Source: Neelides folsomi (taxonomy: Eukaryota > Arthropoda > Collembola > Neelipleona > Neelidae). From it: DNA of 64,000 nt. The stretch covers positions 62,001-126,000 of the forward strand of contig JAQGBZ010000088.1 in assembly GCA_034687125.1 (NCBI GenBank), in the 5' to 3' direction. Of this stretch, positions 37,401 through 57,100 are shown piece by piece (within the stretch, counting starts at the first letter, position 1; the number at the start of each line of letters is the position of its first letter). The position numbers and the translations under genes are program-made. Below the pieces are notes generated by a model. That model was not told the DNA's origin. It saw only the letters and a program-made list of their open reading frames with translations, and did not search any database.

Positions 37401-40400
37401 AGGTCCAATGCGAGGGCGAATCATGCTGGTGCGTTGACGAATTTGGAGCCGAGATTTCCTCCACGAGGTAAACCATCTTGCTCAACCATAGTGAATGGAT
37501 CCGATGAAATAGAACCAATGAGTTTAACTAATTACATGCCTTCGCTTTTACGTTGAATTCTTAACCAGGATGAAGAAAGAAGGCGGCCTCACCACCCCCA
37601 TGAACTGTATTGAGAAACGTGTAGCTCCTGGCTGTTTGGAAATGAACTGTCGTCTCGGATGTGACTTTGGTTATGAAACCCTCGACGGGTGTCGAATCTG
37701 CGAGTGTCGGAACCTCTGCAAAGAAAGTCAATGTGGGGAAGGAGAAGAGTGCGAAATGGTTGATGTGGATTGTTGGGATGGACACTGCCCTGCGCTTCCT
37801 TACTGTGAGTTCAAAAGCCCTCAAGCCACAATTTCGCAGACCAATTATAGTTAATTTCAATTTATTTGTAATTGCAGGTATACCTAAATCACTTTCGCGA
37901 ATTAAATGCCCCAAAGGCGAGCCTTTCATGGATCCCGAGAGGAACGAGAGTATGAGTTGCAACCCTCGCGCAAGGATGTTACAATGTCCTGATGACTTCT
38001 ACTGCCATGACACGGAAACTCACCATGATTTTGGACTTTGTTGTCCTGTTCTGTGTAAGTTTACAAATAAACAATCTTTTCTGATAACTAACTTAAAGAT
38101 AAGGTGCTTAAATATTGTCCGTTTTTTCTTATCATCACTGCTATAATATAAAGAACTCCTTACAATATACAATAAAGTACTCGTACATTATATTGTAACT
38201 GCGTGTATGTAAATATATAATAATTTAGTATAATTCAATTGCTTTACATTCATGAATTAAAATAAATCAATCCATTGTTATTCATCAAGTTGTCGATGGT
38301 CGATGGATGAATTGCATTTGAGAGAAAGCAGTTAAATTGATTTCCTCTCAATTTCTATTCAGATGGAGAGGAAGCCGAGGAACGCTCAGGAGTTGAAGAT
38401 GTTGGGAATTCGCTTGAGCATACGGGAAAACTTGGGCAATGCCCATATCTTGTCCCACTGACTGGAGGAAGTTGTACTTTCGACTGCAAGGAAGATGCTG
38501 AGTGCGAAGACGACAGGAAATGCTGCTCCAACGGATGCGGCACCACATGTGTTCCGCCTGTTGTCCTCACCGGTAACATTTTATTTATATCGAACAATAA
38601 ATGGAATAAAATGATTCGCAAACAAGATTCACTAAATTCACTTATAAGGAAAAGCGTAACGAAAAAAGTCAAATCTTTCACAGCTTGTCAACACATGAGG
38701 AGTATTATTGTGCACAAAGCCCGTGAAAGTGGAGTTCCTGCACAGAGGATTTACATCCCTCAATGTAGTGTGGACAATGGAGCTTTCGAGCCCATCCAAT
38801 GCCACCCGGTGTCTGGAAACTGTTGGTGTGTAAATCCCACAGGTGAGGAGATTCAAGGAACTCGCTCTTTGGCTGGAACAATACCAAACTGTCAAGGTAT
38901 GTTGAATCAAACGTCAAGTGTTATACAAAATATTAGCAAAACAATAGTCTAATATGCAAAATATAAATAATTTAAACATTAAGAATTTCTCTTAAAAATA
39001 TTTTTATAAATAATAATAATTTGGCATTTTAAATATTTTATAATTGCTACAGGTTCGGACAATTGTCCTCTAAAGAAATGTGCATCTGATTGCCAATTCG
39101 GTTACAAGTTGGATTCGTCAGGATGTCATACTTGTGAATGTCGACATCCTTGTGAAGATGTTAAATGCGAGAGAATGTCCGATGAGTGTCGTCTGGTTGA
39201 TGTTTCATGTATTGGCGAACCTTGCCCTCCAGTTCCTATTTGTCTTCCCAAGCTTGAGAATCCTTGTGGATATGGAGAACCTCTTGAAGGGCCAATGGGA
39301 CGAATGACCTGTGGACCGACTTCTGGGTCATGTCCTTCTTCTCACAGTTGTAGTTTGAGCCCATTTAGAGAATATGCTGTCTGCTGTCCAAAACCCAGTA
39401 CGATCAATTTTTTACAAGGACTTAACTACAAATTAATTGACTGTTAAACAACAACATTATTGACAATTGGTATTAAATATTTATTAATGCTCATTTCAGA
39501 GGAGATTTGCTTCCAAGAGAAAGAAACTGGAACTTGTGACGGGGCCGTAACTAAATGGACATTCAATCACGAAACCAATGCTTGTGAAGAATTCACCTTT
39601 ACCGGATGTGGAGGAAATTACAACAATTTCGATACAAAAGAACATTGTGCTAATGTGTGCCCTGGTTAGAGCTATAACTATAAATTACAATTAGCATTCT
39701 TTACTACTATAAATTAGCAAGTGTACCATATTTTCAACCTCACTATCTTTTGAATTTGATGTATTTTAAAATCTTTAATGATACTAAATAGCCCTCACAA
39801 GCTGTGAAAAGATGAGAGAAAAGAAAAGAGAATCTCGCGACAAATATGGGCACTTAACTTATATCCCCAATTGTGCTCCGGAGAGCGGAGATTGGGAATC
39901 TGTCCAATGTCTACATGAAGTTGGCATGTGTTGGTGTGTGGATCGAAAGGGTGAGCCCATTAAAGGCACAATGACCAAAGGACAACCCATTTGCTCTTCG
40001 AGACAAGCTCGTGGGCGCCTCATTTCCTCTGACCCCGATCCTCCAGGTGAAAAAAACATTTTGGTACTATTGAAGATTTCTGCTTATTTATAACGTTAAG
40101 AATCTTGTTTCATTTTTTGTATTATTTGTGCTCTCTCTATACAAGTTTGTGGGGAAGGAGTTTCCATCCATGTGTGTGAGCCGAGGCTCTGCGAAGGAAA
40201 AGTGTGCATGAGCAATCCAGAAGCCACATGCCGCGTGAGTCCCTGTGGAACTTGCAAAGCCCAATTTTTTGACGCTAATAATCAAGAAGTGGATTGTGAG
40301 GTCGGACTGAAAAAATGCCAAAAAGAAGTGCAGAAATTTGTCAATTCACCAGCTTGGTCCAATCAAGGAAACAGCGCCTTGATTGAGGAAGACGCCGAGC

Positions 40401-43400
40401 CGTTCCTTGACAATACCCTTCAAGAGATTCTCATTGGGAGCTCAATGGAAGAACAGGACATGGCTGTCGCAAGAGAATTGGCTCCTCTCTTTGGAGGCAA
40501 TGTTTTAATGAGGGGGAGTGCTACAATTCTTGGCGGACATGGGCGAAGCATTGATCGTTCTGGCACCGTTGACAACATTGCCGACATCCTCGCTGATATT
40601 ATGAGGGATGAGAGGATGGATGACGAAGCAGATCTTTTGGATCTCATGCCGAGCAGTGCTCGACTTCTTCCAGCTTTCAACCAACCTCAGTTTTATGACT
40701 CTTCCTTCCCCTTCAGATTTAAAAGATCCTTGGAAAGTTTGGAAGAATCAAGGGAAGAATCCGGTGAAATTGGAGAAGACGTTCATGTTCCAGCTCACTC
40801 AGAAATTTTAGTGTCCATTTTACGTCCAAATGGGCAGAAAAAGGAAGGTTCGTGTCCGCCACCGAAATCGTTAGCGGTTCTCCTCCACCTTCTTAATGGC
40901 GACTGCCGAGATGAATGTCAATCTGATGAAGAGTGCAAAGAATCATTCAAATGCTGCATGCACGAGTGTGGATTCAAGTAATGAAAGTTTAAGTTATTGG
41001 AGATAGAGCAAAATCATCTAATTGATAAAATTAAAATAGTTTATATTAAATATATTTTAATATATTTCTTCCGTCCTTTAGATGCATGGAGCCTGTTGTA
41101 TCTCTTGGAGTTGTACGCGAGCCCATAACAAAAGAAGGAGAATGTCCAATCCCAACAGAAGTCGATCTCTCTTGTTTATCCCATCCATCAGCCTTTGAAT
41201 GTGGTTCGGATGAAGAATGTGAAGGAGCATTTAAGTGCTGCTTTGATGGATGTGCTACAAGATGCATTTCACCCAACAGTAATTATACCCTTTATCTATT
41301 CAAAGCATTGAATGAAAATCTTCAGTATTTGACTTTCATTGTTAAAATAGGAGAAGTTCGTCCTGCTGGAATGGTGGCGTCTCCTCCCGCTTGTGATGCC
41401 ACTGGAGATTTTGAACCTGTTCAATCCCAAGGAGAGCTTTCATGGTGTGTTGACCCAGAAGGAAATCCACTTCCACAAACTCTCACACGGGGACTTGTTT
41501 ATTGCGCTAAGAATGGTGAGGATGATCATAATCGGATTCGTTTCATACATAATATTTTATCGAACACTATGGACATTGATAAATTGATAAACAATTATAC
41601 TAAAAATTAACATTACCGATCAAAATCGATCTTATTCACTTTTCGGAAAAGTCTTTTCCACAGACCAATAATATAATATTGATAATTTATTTGAAATGTA
41701 TCGTTCATTAAATATTAAATTATATTTAATAGGAACTGTAATGAAAAGAGAGGCGAGAGGTGATGTGTGTTCAAATGGGCGAGAACCGACAGTTTGTGTT
41801 GACGAATGTCTCAAAGCATCTTGCTCTGCTCATCCAACAGCTCTTTGTATTGCGGATCCTTGCGACATGTGTTCAGTTGCATTTTTCAAGTGAGTTCACA
41901 GATTTGATATATGATTAGATGTTAGAAATGTCATTAATGCAAAAAAATTGCTTTAATTCATTTAAAAAACTTTTTATGTTTAGACAAACTGGAGAAAGAG
42001 TAAATTGTGACGAGAAATGCACGCAGTCAGTTGAACCCGGACTTTGCCGTGCTTCTTTCAGACAATACTTTTTCAACACGACTTCATCCCGCTGCGAGGA
42101 ATTCATATATGGTGGATGTGGAGGAAATGACAACAACTTTAGAACAATTGAAGAATGTCGAGCAGATTGCGAAAAACCGGGTAAAAACTATTCAATTGCC
42201 AATTTTTAATATCAAATTATGTGGCATTAAGACTAAAATCATATTTATTTTTTTAACAGTTGACATCTGTAAACTACCCTTAAAAATCGGATTGTGCAGA
42301 GCCAGCGTTGATCGTTGGTATTACGATTCAGAAACAGACACATGTGAAGAATTCATTTACGGAGGATGTGGAGGAAACGCCAACAATTTCATTTCAAAAG
42401 AACAATGCGAGTCACGATGTCCTGACATCACTTTATGTCCAAATATGATCGATGGGGAATTATCAACCTGCAGTCGTTCTTCGGCGTGCAGCAACTTCTC
42501 GTGCGGACATCTCGACAGTGACGAATTCATTTGCCGTGTTGATCCATGCACTTGTTCACCTCTCCGGGCTGAAGATGTCGATGGGCGTGAAATGGACTGC
42601 TCTGCAATTCCAACTCCACCAACCATTGAAACCGACACTGGAGATGATACAATTGTGATATTTGCTGATTCAAGAGAAGAATTGGCCACAGTGGGCCCTT
42701 CTATGGAAGAAAAGAAGTATGAAATGAAGAGAATACTTTCTTACTCTTTGGATAATCTCCCATTGAGTCGGTGTTTAGCAAGACAAGAAAAGGGAATGGC
42801 TAGTTGTGATGGGAAAGGTCACTTCATGCCAACACAATGTTCAAAAGAAACTCCACCCACGTGCTGGTGTGTTGACGGATCGGGGAATCAAATCGAAGGG
42901 ACTGGAACTTTTGTTAGAGGTGCCCGAAGATGCAGTCGAGTTTCCATCGTCAGAGTTGACATTTCCATCACTTTCCCCACTCGAGTACAAATAGGAGAAG
43001 AATTGGAAGAATTGATCGGAGTTTTGGCCTCCCGCTCAGTGACCAAAGAAGTCACACGATCGTCATTGAGAATCGTCGAAGAGGTTGAAACAAAAGTGTC
43101 GTTCTCAGTGGAAGGATCGGCCAGTGCAGATGTAGGATTCCAACTTGAAGAGCTTGTAAGGCGCGGTTTGTTAGCTGATGGCCATCCAGCTCATCCATCA
43201 TCATCCTTCCATTCAATTTTGGGGTCCAAAGAAGAGAATTTGGTATTTGAAGAAGCTGTCGTGGCAGCCGAAGTTGGAAAAGAAGAACATGACTCTGGAA
43301 TGTTGCTGATGGCTGTTGCCGCTTTCAGCGCTCTTCTCACCATTGTCGGCCTCTTCTTAGCTTTCAGAAAAAAAGAGAAAGATCCCCTTCCATTCGCTTC

Positions 43401-43494
43401 CCCACTCCATCAACTAGAAAAAGAAGAAAAAGGAGAAAAGGAGGACTTTAAAGCAAAAGTTATTCTCAAATTGAAGGGAATTCTTAAGAGATGA
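31401..43494 (+). CDS. Mosaic type I membrane protein with WAP, thyroglobulin-1, antistasin-like, lustrin-like and Kunitz domains
   Basis: Twenty-three exons, about 2,094 residues: 31401-31461, 31708-31854, 34324-34533, 35154-35480, 35690-35881, 35955-36173, 36300-36503, 36699-36875, 37053-37244, 37296-37467, 37569-37804, 37878-38054, 38363-38572, 38684-38896, 39053-39397, 39500-39664, 39792-40046, 40146-40977, 41082-41278, 41351-41515, 41733-41889, 41984-42180, 42260-43494. Signal peptide (1-20), then four WAP-Tg1-antistasin-lustrin units (about 21-1027), Kunitz 1, Tg1, a long acidic linker, two WAPs, a degenerate Tg1, two Kunitz domains and a last Tg1. A helix at about 2030-2052 and a Lys-rich 42-residue tail follow. 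CWCV marks most Tg1 copies. A furin-type RFKR lies in the linker near residue 1358. The modules are protease-inhibitor or matrix types, so an extracellular or cuticular protease-control role is likely but inferred. Confidence 0.85.
31855..34323 (+). other. Large intron of the mosaic gene between WAP 1 and Tg1 1
   Basis: A 2,469-bp phase-1 intron (GTACAC donor, TTTTCAG acceptor). It contains no additional cysteine-rich module that I could detect. The 5' half is mixed in composition and the 3' half AT-rich. Confidence 0.6.
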
Positions 43495-44837
43495 TTTTTG
43501 ATACTCAGAGACTGTTCAACTATATTAGCAAAGTTCCATTAAAATGATTCTCTGCGTCTTTCGAACATTACTAAATAACCTAATTATTACATCTACTTAT
43601 TAAGATAATGGATTTTAACTCGTACTTTTAATGCGGAATAAATCAACCCGACATTTGAATACGTGTGCTTTAAAAACTCTCAAAAATGCACCATGCCTTC
43701 CTATATATCCATTGTATTCGGATACTCCCAACTCCAGTGAGTGTCAATGCAGAATTACTTTGAAATCAATGTTTTAATTAAAACAATTCTACTCACTGAA
43801 TAAAAGCTCTTGATTATATATTTTACTTTTTGTGTTTTATTCATTCAAAATCATTGTGGTTTCAAGCGATTTTCTTTCGATAAAATAGTAACATGTTATT
43901 TTAAATACTCATAATAATGTAAAGGTCGAGATTTGGTAACATTCTTACATGTGTAATAGAGACATTTAATTTGCATCCATACATAACAGATTTAATTACA
44001 TTTATATTATGCGAATAATATTTTCGTCTCACTGAAATTCGCATACATTTGAATTTTAAACGCTTAACTTATTAATCTAATGATACTTAATATAATAATT
44101 TAATTATTAATAAATAGGAAATGCTAAGAAATTATATGCTGTGAATTTCCTAATCACTATCACATAATCGGCTTGTAACATTTTATATTATGTATATATT
44201 ATACGAATATATCACATATATTTAAACATACGATCTATTTTTAGACGAAGGATAAAAGCGAGCCACTTTTTCTATGTAGATACTTATTGTATAAACAAGT
44301 ACTTGTTGTTAAATATGTAAATATAAAATTGGCTAAATTTTATATCTCAAGGTCTCAGGATAGAAAAAACCAATAAGAAAACATACATTGAAATCATGTA
44401 CTTATTTGTTGTCAGCCTCAAGTGTTTAGTGGGAGCAAAAGAGCAGATAATAAAATTTGAATGCTAACCATGATTGCTATTATGTACCTAATGTAGTACA
44501 CACGACTCGTCCATATAATTATGCTGACAATGAAAATCATTTATACTTGAACCTCAAAACCCAAAGCAAAGTATTAAACTTCATTTCATTTCCATACTAT
44601 AAATAGCTATATAAATACATATTAGTACGCCAGTACCGACAATTCCCAATTGAATTAAATTATATCATATTGATAAGTGGATCTAATTTTTATAAAAAAT
44701 GCAAAATCGCGGTGGAATCAATAAAGGTTTTGAATTAAATGATGTTTATATTAATCTTTCAAACTTGGAATAAAGAAATGAAGCCAATGAAGGGAAAAAT
44801 CTATAGTTGGCTTTAGCTAATTTTGAATCGACCAAAG
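43495..44837. other. AT-rich intergenic DNA
   Basis: About 1.3 kb of AT-rich sequence following the mosaic gene. AATAAA motifs near 43636 and 43799 could serve its 3' end. No coding frame supported. Confidence 0.4.
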
Positions 44838-45122
44838 ATGTGGATGAACTTCGCAAAGGTCGAATCCTTTCCAGACTTCCTGAAGAAGGCATTTGCACTC
44901 TCACTGACCGTGGCTATTTTCCCATGGGCTTTGGCCAGCACGGTGTTCTTTCTCGCCATCCTTTGGAACTCGCTCCATTACATTATTACGAGTTGGTTTG
45001 CCATCGCCTTTATCTACACGGTTTATGTTGGAATTCTTTTCGTCTTTGCTTCAAGCAAACCTCCACCGGATTCAACTGCATCACAACTCCAACAAACAGC
45101 TGATAATAACAATAATTCTTGA
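44838..45122 (+). CDS. Small two-helix membrane protein, unknown
   Basis: A frame of 94 residues from ATG 44838 to TGA 45120-45122. An in-frame TAG lies upstream at 44814. Two strongly hydrophobic segments (about 20-43 and 50-75) are joined by WNSLHYIITSW, and the Gln/Asn-rich tail is polar. AATAAA follows at 45186-45191. The layout faintly recalls the N-terminal helices of DGAT2-type acyltransferases, but no catalytic part follows, so I do not assign a function. It could be a short gene, a terminal exon of a larger one (an acceptor-like TTTAG precedes it) or a remnant. Confidence 0.45.
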   Translation: MWMNFAKVESFPDFLKKAFALSLTVAIFPWALASTVFFLAILWNSLHYIITSWFAIAFIYTVYVGILFVFASSKPPPDSTASQLQQTADNNNNS

Positions 45123-51488
<6,366 letters not shown>

Positions 51489-54161
51489 GCAGTATTGGAA
51501 GTCAGCGATGAGGGCGAATTCCGCACCCGCTGAGGCTCTCCCGATTCACCACCTCCTTCTTTTATACGCGATGGGGCGTTGGGTCCCCTCCCACTCATCA
51601 TTGTGATTCCAGACACTCGCCCGGGCCTACGAGGGCTCTACTTCCCCAGCCCCCACTTATTTTATTTTTGTGATTTTAATTCCATTCTTAGACACATAAA
51701 TGAGTCATTTGTAAATAAATTATTTATGAGAATGTTTAAGCCATGCTTCGCCGAGGCCGGAGGTTCATTCCGCCTCGACGTCGCAGAGTTTGAAGAAAAT
51801 GAATTTTTAATGTGCCCTCTGGGGCACGGAGGTAACCGCAGGAACTCATCTCTTCCCTCCTTCTCCTCGCTCTCAATTAATCTCGGCTTTCATTATTCAT
51901 TCCCTGCTCCTACTCTCAATTTATCTTCAAAAGTGTCCATTTTGATGTCAACTGAGGGACTTAAATATTATCTCCGGTCCTCGTCACTAACAACCGATTC
52001 GAGGAAGGAGGCTGGAAGGACGAATCTCCTGTCGACTCCATTTAATGAGAAGTTAATTAAGAAATTGGGCTAGAGTTAGGAAGGTTCTATATTAGAGAAT
52101 CTCATCCTTTCTCTCGAGCACGGCCGTTTAGGAGCGAAGGAGCCGGGCTTAAAAGAACCTTCATATCACATCACTCTTTGAATGTCTCATTTGGGAGCAG
52201 AAGATGAAAGGGTTCTCTCATTCTACGATTGTTATGATGCTCTGCGAATGAAGAGAATGGGGAAATTAGAAGAGATGAAATTGAGAGAATTATATACACT
52301 CTCTTACCTCTCTCCATTCTCTTCATCTCTTCTGATGAAAATCCTTCTTCTCACATTCAAGGTGTTAGGTAGAGAAGAGGATTTAACTTTCACAGGGATT
52401 CTGTAAGTCATCATTGTATTGATCCGAGCTCAAGCTTCTTTTTTCTCTCAGGCCATTCATTCCTAACTTTGGAATGAGCATATTTCACCATTGTTTTTCC
52501 CTAAATTGAACCTTACGAACCTGCTCAAATGTCTGGAGGATATGGAAGGAAAAACTCGCGTTGCGGATTCCTCGGGGAGTTTAAAACTAACTTTTAATTT
52601 AAGCTAATACATTAAAAGGATTGGCTCATTCCGCTTTGTTCTTAAATTAACACGAGCAGTTGTAGCTACTCGAACAGCTTGTACAAAGTGAAAGTATCAG
52701 GAATATCTATGAAGTACAAGTCTAAGTAAGCAGTTAAACTACCAGTTAATTTACACGAAGAAAGTGTCCTCGGAAAGTTTGGATGGTCCTGAAACCATTA
52801 ATCAGAATTTTGGGCGACCTCGAGGAAGCTTTAAAGGTCAAGCGGTCCATCGGAATTTAATGTGCTGAAAAGAGGTCAGGAGAGCTCGGGTGAGAGAGAA
52901 GAGGTTCGGGCTGGGTGAGCTATTCCAATAATAATAATGTTCTTGTCTACACACTAATCCAGGAGGAATCCATACAGCGCATAGCAAAGAGGCCTACGTG
53001 GTCGGCAAACATGTAAGTTTAATAAGAGTCCAACTAATAGTCGAGAATAATAGGAGTGAGCATATACCTCAAACTTATTGTTAGTTTAAGTTTAAACATT
53101 TTGCATTTCTATCCTCCCTTCCTCACCGAGCTTTCATGCCAAATGCCAATCTGAACTCCTAAAACTTCGGCTTTCCTCCCACATTCCCGACTTTCCACTT
53201 TCCTATTAAACCACCTCCCTTTTCAAATGTCAAGTTGAGCTGACCGCTGGTGGAAGTAAACTCAAGCGGTCAGTGAGATTGACAGGAGAAGACATGGAAA
53301 ACAATTGGGATATTTCCACATTTCACCAGGCGTCATCCTAATAATTAACGATATGAATATGAGATCGGATCCCGGGGTTTGGGCATACCTTTGGACAAGC
53401 TCATAGTTTCGTGTAGTAAACATGTATCTAACTAGAAACTTGACTTTTGACGCCGTGCGATAGAACTTGTCTAAAATTAATTAATTTAACGAGGTGGCAC
53501 ACTTGCTACCGATTAACGCGACACGATAAAGTAGTTAAAATCCTTTCCAGGTCTAATTTACTCTCATAATTAAAATGGTGGATAATGAGATTGGAATGTA
53601 AATTGAATGAAGACCCACGGTGATGTGTTATTAACATGAAGATTTTAAAGAACTTCGTGTAACGACTCGTACTGTCAATATTTGCTCATGGACCGAGGAG
53701 GAGAGGAAGATAGGAGCAGAAGCGAGTCATTAGGACTCATTTGAGGGTCTTTAGATGTGAGGAAATGGGAGGTGGAGGAGGCGAAAGCCGAGAAATTCCA
53801 AATCGGGTTTCCCAAACGTTGTCGCATTACCCCGAAACCCGGGAGAAACCTGGGATGTTCGGGCTGGAGCTGAAGTGCCTGGATATGAGATGTGCGTGTG
53901 GGTGATGCTTCCAGAAGTCGACCGAGAACCTGGAGAAACGGGAGAAAGCTGCTTTTGAAATTTGAGCCGGGGAAAGTATGGGGCCAACATGGTGAGAGGA
54001 TTTGAATTTGGAGGGAGGAGACCGCGTGGGTTTGGGGGAGTTGGCACACGAATCCTCGCAGCCGGCGTGTCACTGTCTTTTTATCTCGTCTTCTTTCTCC
54101 TTTGACTTCTTGCATTTATTTAACGTGACAGCCCAATTAGTTGTCACAATCCTTAATTAAA
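51489..54161. other. Intergenic region between SIK and RPN2
   Basis: About 2.7 kb. The 164-codon frame at 51579-52073 directly follows the SIK stop, has no domain signature and is more likely 3' UTR. The minus-strand frame 53675-54115 is Pro/Ser-rich without support. No gene is called. Confidence 0.4.
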
Positions 54162-57100
54162 ATGACCAAGTCTTGGGTTGTTATCCCCATTCTTCTTTTC
54201 TCATCATATCTGACCAGCAGTGGGGACGAGGCGACAGGGCCAAAAATCGTCCCACAAGCCGCATTTACCAAAGCAGATGAAAGCCGCATTAAACTGGTCC
54301 TCGCCGGAGGATGGAATCTTAAAGATGCTGGAGCAACGAGCTATGCTGTCTTAACACACGCCATATTTAAATGGGATGTCCCGAAAGCTCCTGTAAGTTG
54401 ATTATAATTAATACACATTTACCAAAATTTCAAAATATTTTACTTTGGATGTAGATAATTTTCTTAAAATATTATAATTTGCACGGTGTAACCTTCTATC
54501 CTTCTTGTGAATACATGAATTTTAACCATATAACACGTCACGTAATTGCTAATGCATTTAATATTATGAATTTTGCCACTGAACCTATAAAAATAATTTT
54601 GTGATTATTATTTGTGTTAATTACAGGCATATAGGTATTTTATTTTTGAAATCATTGTAGATGAAAATGTCCAAAATGCGAATTATTTTATTCAATAATT
54701 CGCATTTTTTAACGATCAAAATAATTTACTTCAAATATAGGTTCAATATGCTTTAGTTTTCCTTATAGATTTAAGAATTTTATAATTACAGCTGCTATCG
54801 TCTATTTCACCATTTTATTCAAATTAGTTAATCACTTCTTTAGAAGCTACCCTTTATAAAATGTTTGTATTGTGTATAGAGAAATATTCATATTATTTAT
54901 TTTGATAATAATGTTAATAAATGCTGTATATATTTATTATAGAACAATATAGCACAGTATCACTCCAGCTTCCTCAGGAATCCGTTTTGATGATATTCAT
55001 TAATTAAAAAGCAAATTGTTTAATATAATATATTGAATGAAGAATAGGTTATCTCGGAATTAGATTCGTTTCTAACGATTTTTATCAAACAAATAATTTT
55101 AATGGACATTACGAATATAATGATAGTACATCAAATATAAGTTGTTCTTTATGGTAGATTATAATTGATAAGCAAATTTTCAATAAATATAATGAATTTG
55201 AGTGAGAAATGAGACAAAATAGAACTTTTGTCATCGATAGCGGAACAAAGAGAATCGCATTATGTAATTTGTTCATATTTCATTTTACGCGGAATAACCC
55301 ATGTTTGTTATAATACCGCTATGTCAAACGTCGATTAAAATTTTATGAATTTCCATTTCCAAAATCCGTTACTAACGAATTAAAAATTTCGAGATAACCT
55401 GTTCTTCTTTGAAATGTCACATATATATATTTAGTTATAAATTATAATTTCACGGAACAATACTTATTATGTAATTTATTTATTATCTTAATAAATAATC
55501 AGCTTACCAAACGGTTGGGGCCGGTCATAAGATTTGAGATTTTCCACGTTGAGTTGTTTCTTGACTCGACATAATTTTTATTATTTATTTATGAAGATGC
55601 TTTTACGATTAGTTTAAAATTTTAATTGGTTTTCATTTTATTGATATGATTTTAAATTATGCCATAAAGTGCTAGTTCATTTTAAGATGTGTATTTATGA
55701 ATTTAAATGAACTTTGAGCTAATGTAAGTTTGAGCTCAAGACCAACTTAGTGATATTTTCTTAAGAATCTCTTATTCGTATCTTGCATAGGAGCGAGTTT
55801 AGACCCATGAAGATATTTTCGGTCCAGAGAATTATGTTGTAATTTTGAAAGCTTGGTAGGAAAAATGTGCCAAATCTCGGCTGCACTTGGCATATTACTT
55901 ATTTATCCTATAAATTATTTATTAGATTAGTTTAAGTACCTACTTATTCATTGCGTTTACTCCACGACTTCGGTTTTATTAAAGCTATAACATTTCACTT
56001 AGCTCTCCAAATACCCTCTGAGCATAAATGACTTTTAGGAATGACGGAACGGGCCATTGATTGGTATTCTATTGACTTATCAATGGAGTATTTTCTTTAT
56101 TGGCCAAAATAAACTCCCTCCGAACTCTCCATTCTCTATTTCAAATAATAATTGAAAGATAAGAGATTTGATTGAAGGGAATAAGTCCTTTATTGGTAAA
56201 TATTTCTATTTTGAAAGTATATATAAAAAACGCTATTTTAGGAAGTCTGTAAGTTTCTTCAATCGAAGCTTGATGGAGAAGATGGAGTGAAACTGGAACA
56301 AGCCTTCGCAATCTCATCAGCTATTACGAAAATTCCTTCGTGCAAAAACTCTCCTTTGAAACAAGGGCTGAAGGACGTAAGTACTTCTTTTCAAATTCAT
56401 TTCCCCCAGCTTCAATCGGAACCTGACCCATGATATTGCTACTCAAATGGACCCATATTTGATGTGGTTATGCTCGTGGGTTAAAGTATTCCTGGTCATT
56501 CCTCTGTTGAGAATCCATTACAAGTTTATTTTAAATTTTATTTGCGTTTTTACTTATGGATATGACCAACAACAATTTCTCCATTAATCTTATTTTATGG
56601 CAAGACAAATTCCTGTCTCAAGTTCATGAAACCATTTCTCTTAACCCGAGATCCATATCTTCTCTTATATGGTGAAAATGGTTATGTTTAATTAAATGAA
56701 TGTGCCATTAAAGTCGTTTGTGTTGGTTCAATGTGAAACAGGCTGTCGGCAAAACTCTAAAGGATGGAGGAACATCTCAAGATATCTTTTATGCGGCCGA
56801 GATAAGCAAAGCTGCCGGGTTGGCCGTCGATGGAGCGAAAGTTGGAGAGCTTCTCAAAGCTTCTACCAAAGCAGACGATTCTCCTTCATCTCTCGGATAT
56901 GCCCTCTGGGCCTCGGCTGTTCATGCAACTAAAAAGGACCTCCTTTGGGATCGGATTGAGGACGTTGTGGCCCAAGCCGACGAAGTGGACAAAAAGTATC
57001 TCCAATTTGAAGGTGGGCTCTCAGTAACTGGACCGGTCGTAAGCGGGATTTTCCGAGTGGGGCAGGCGGCCAATAAATTGAACCTCACACCGGACCAGAC

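Noticed and set aside
51579-52073. 164-codon frame after the SIK stop
   Set aside because: It directly follows the SIK stop codon and lacks domain signals; more likely 3' UTR.
53675-54115. 146-codon minus-strand Pro/Ser-rich frame upstream of RPN2
   Set aside because: No recognisable domain or splicing partners; overlaps the expected RPN2 promoter region.
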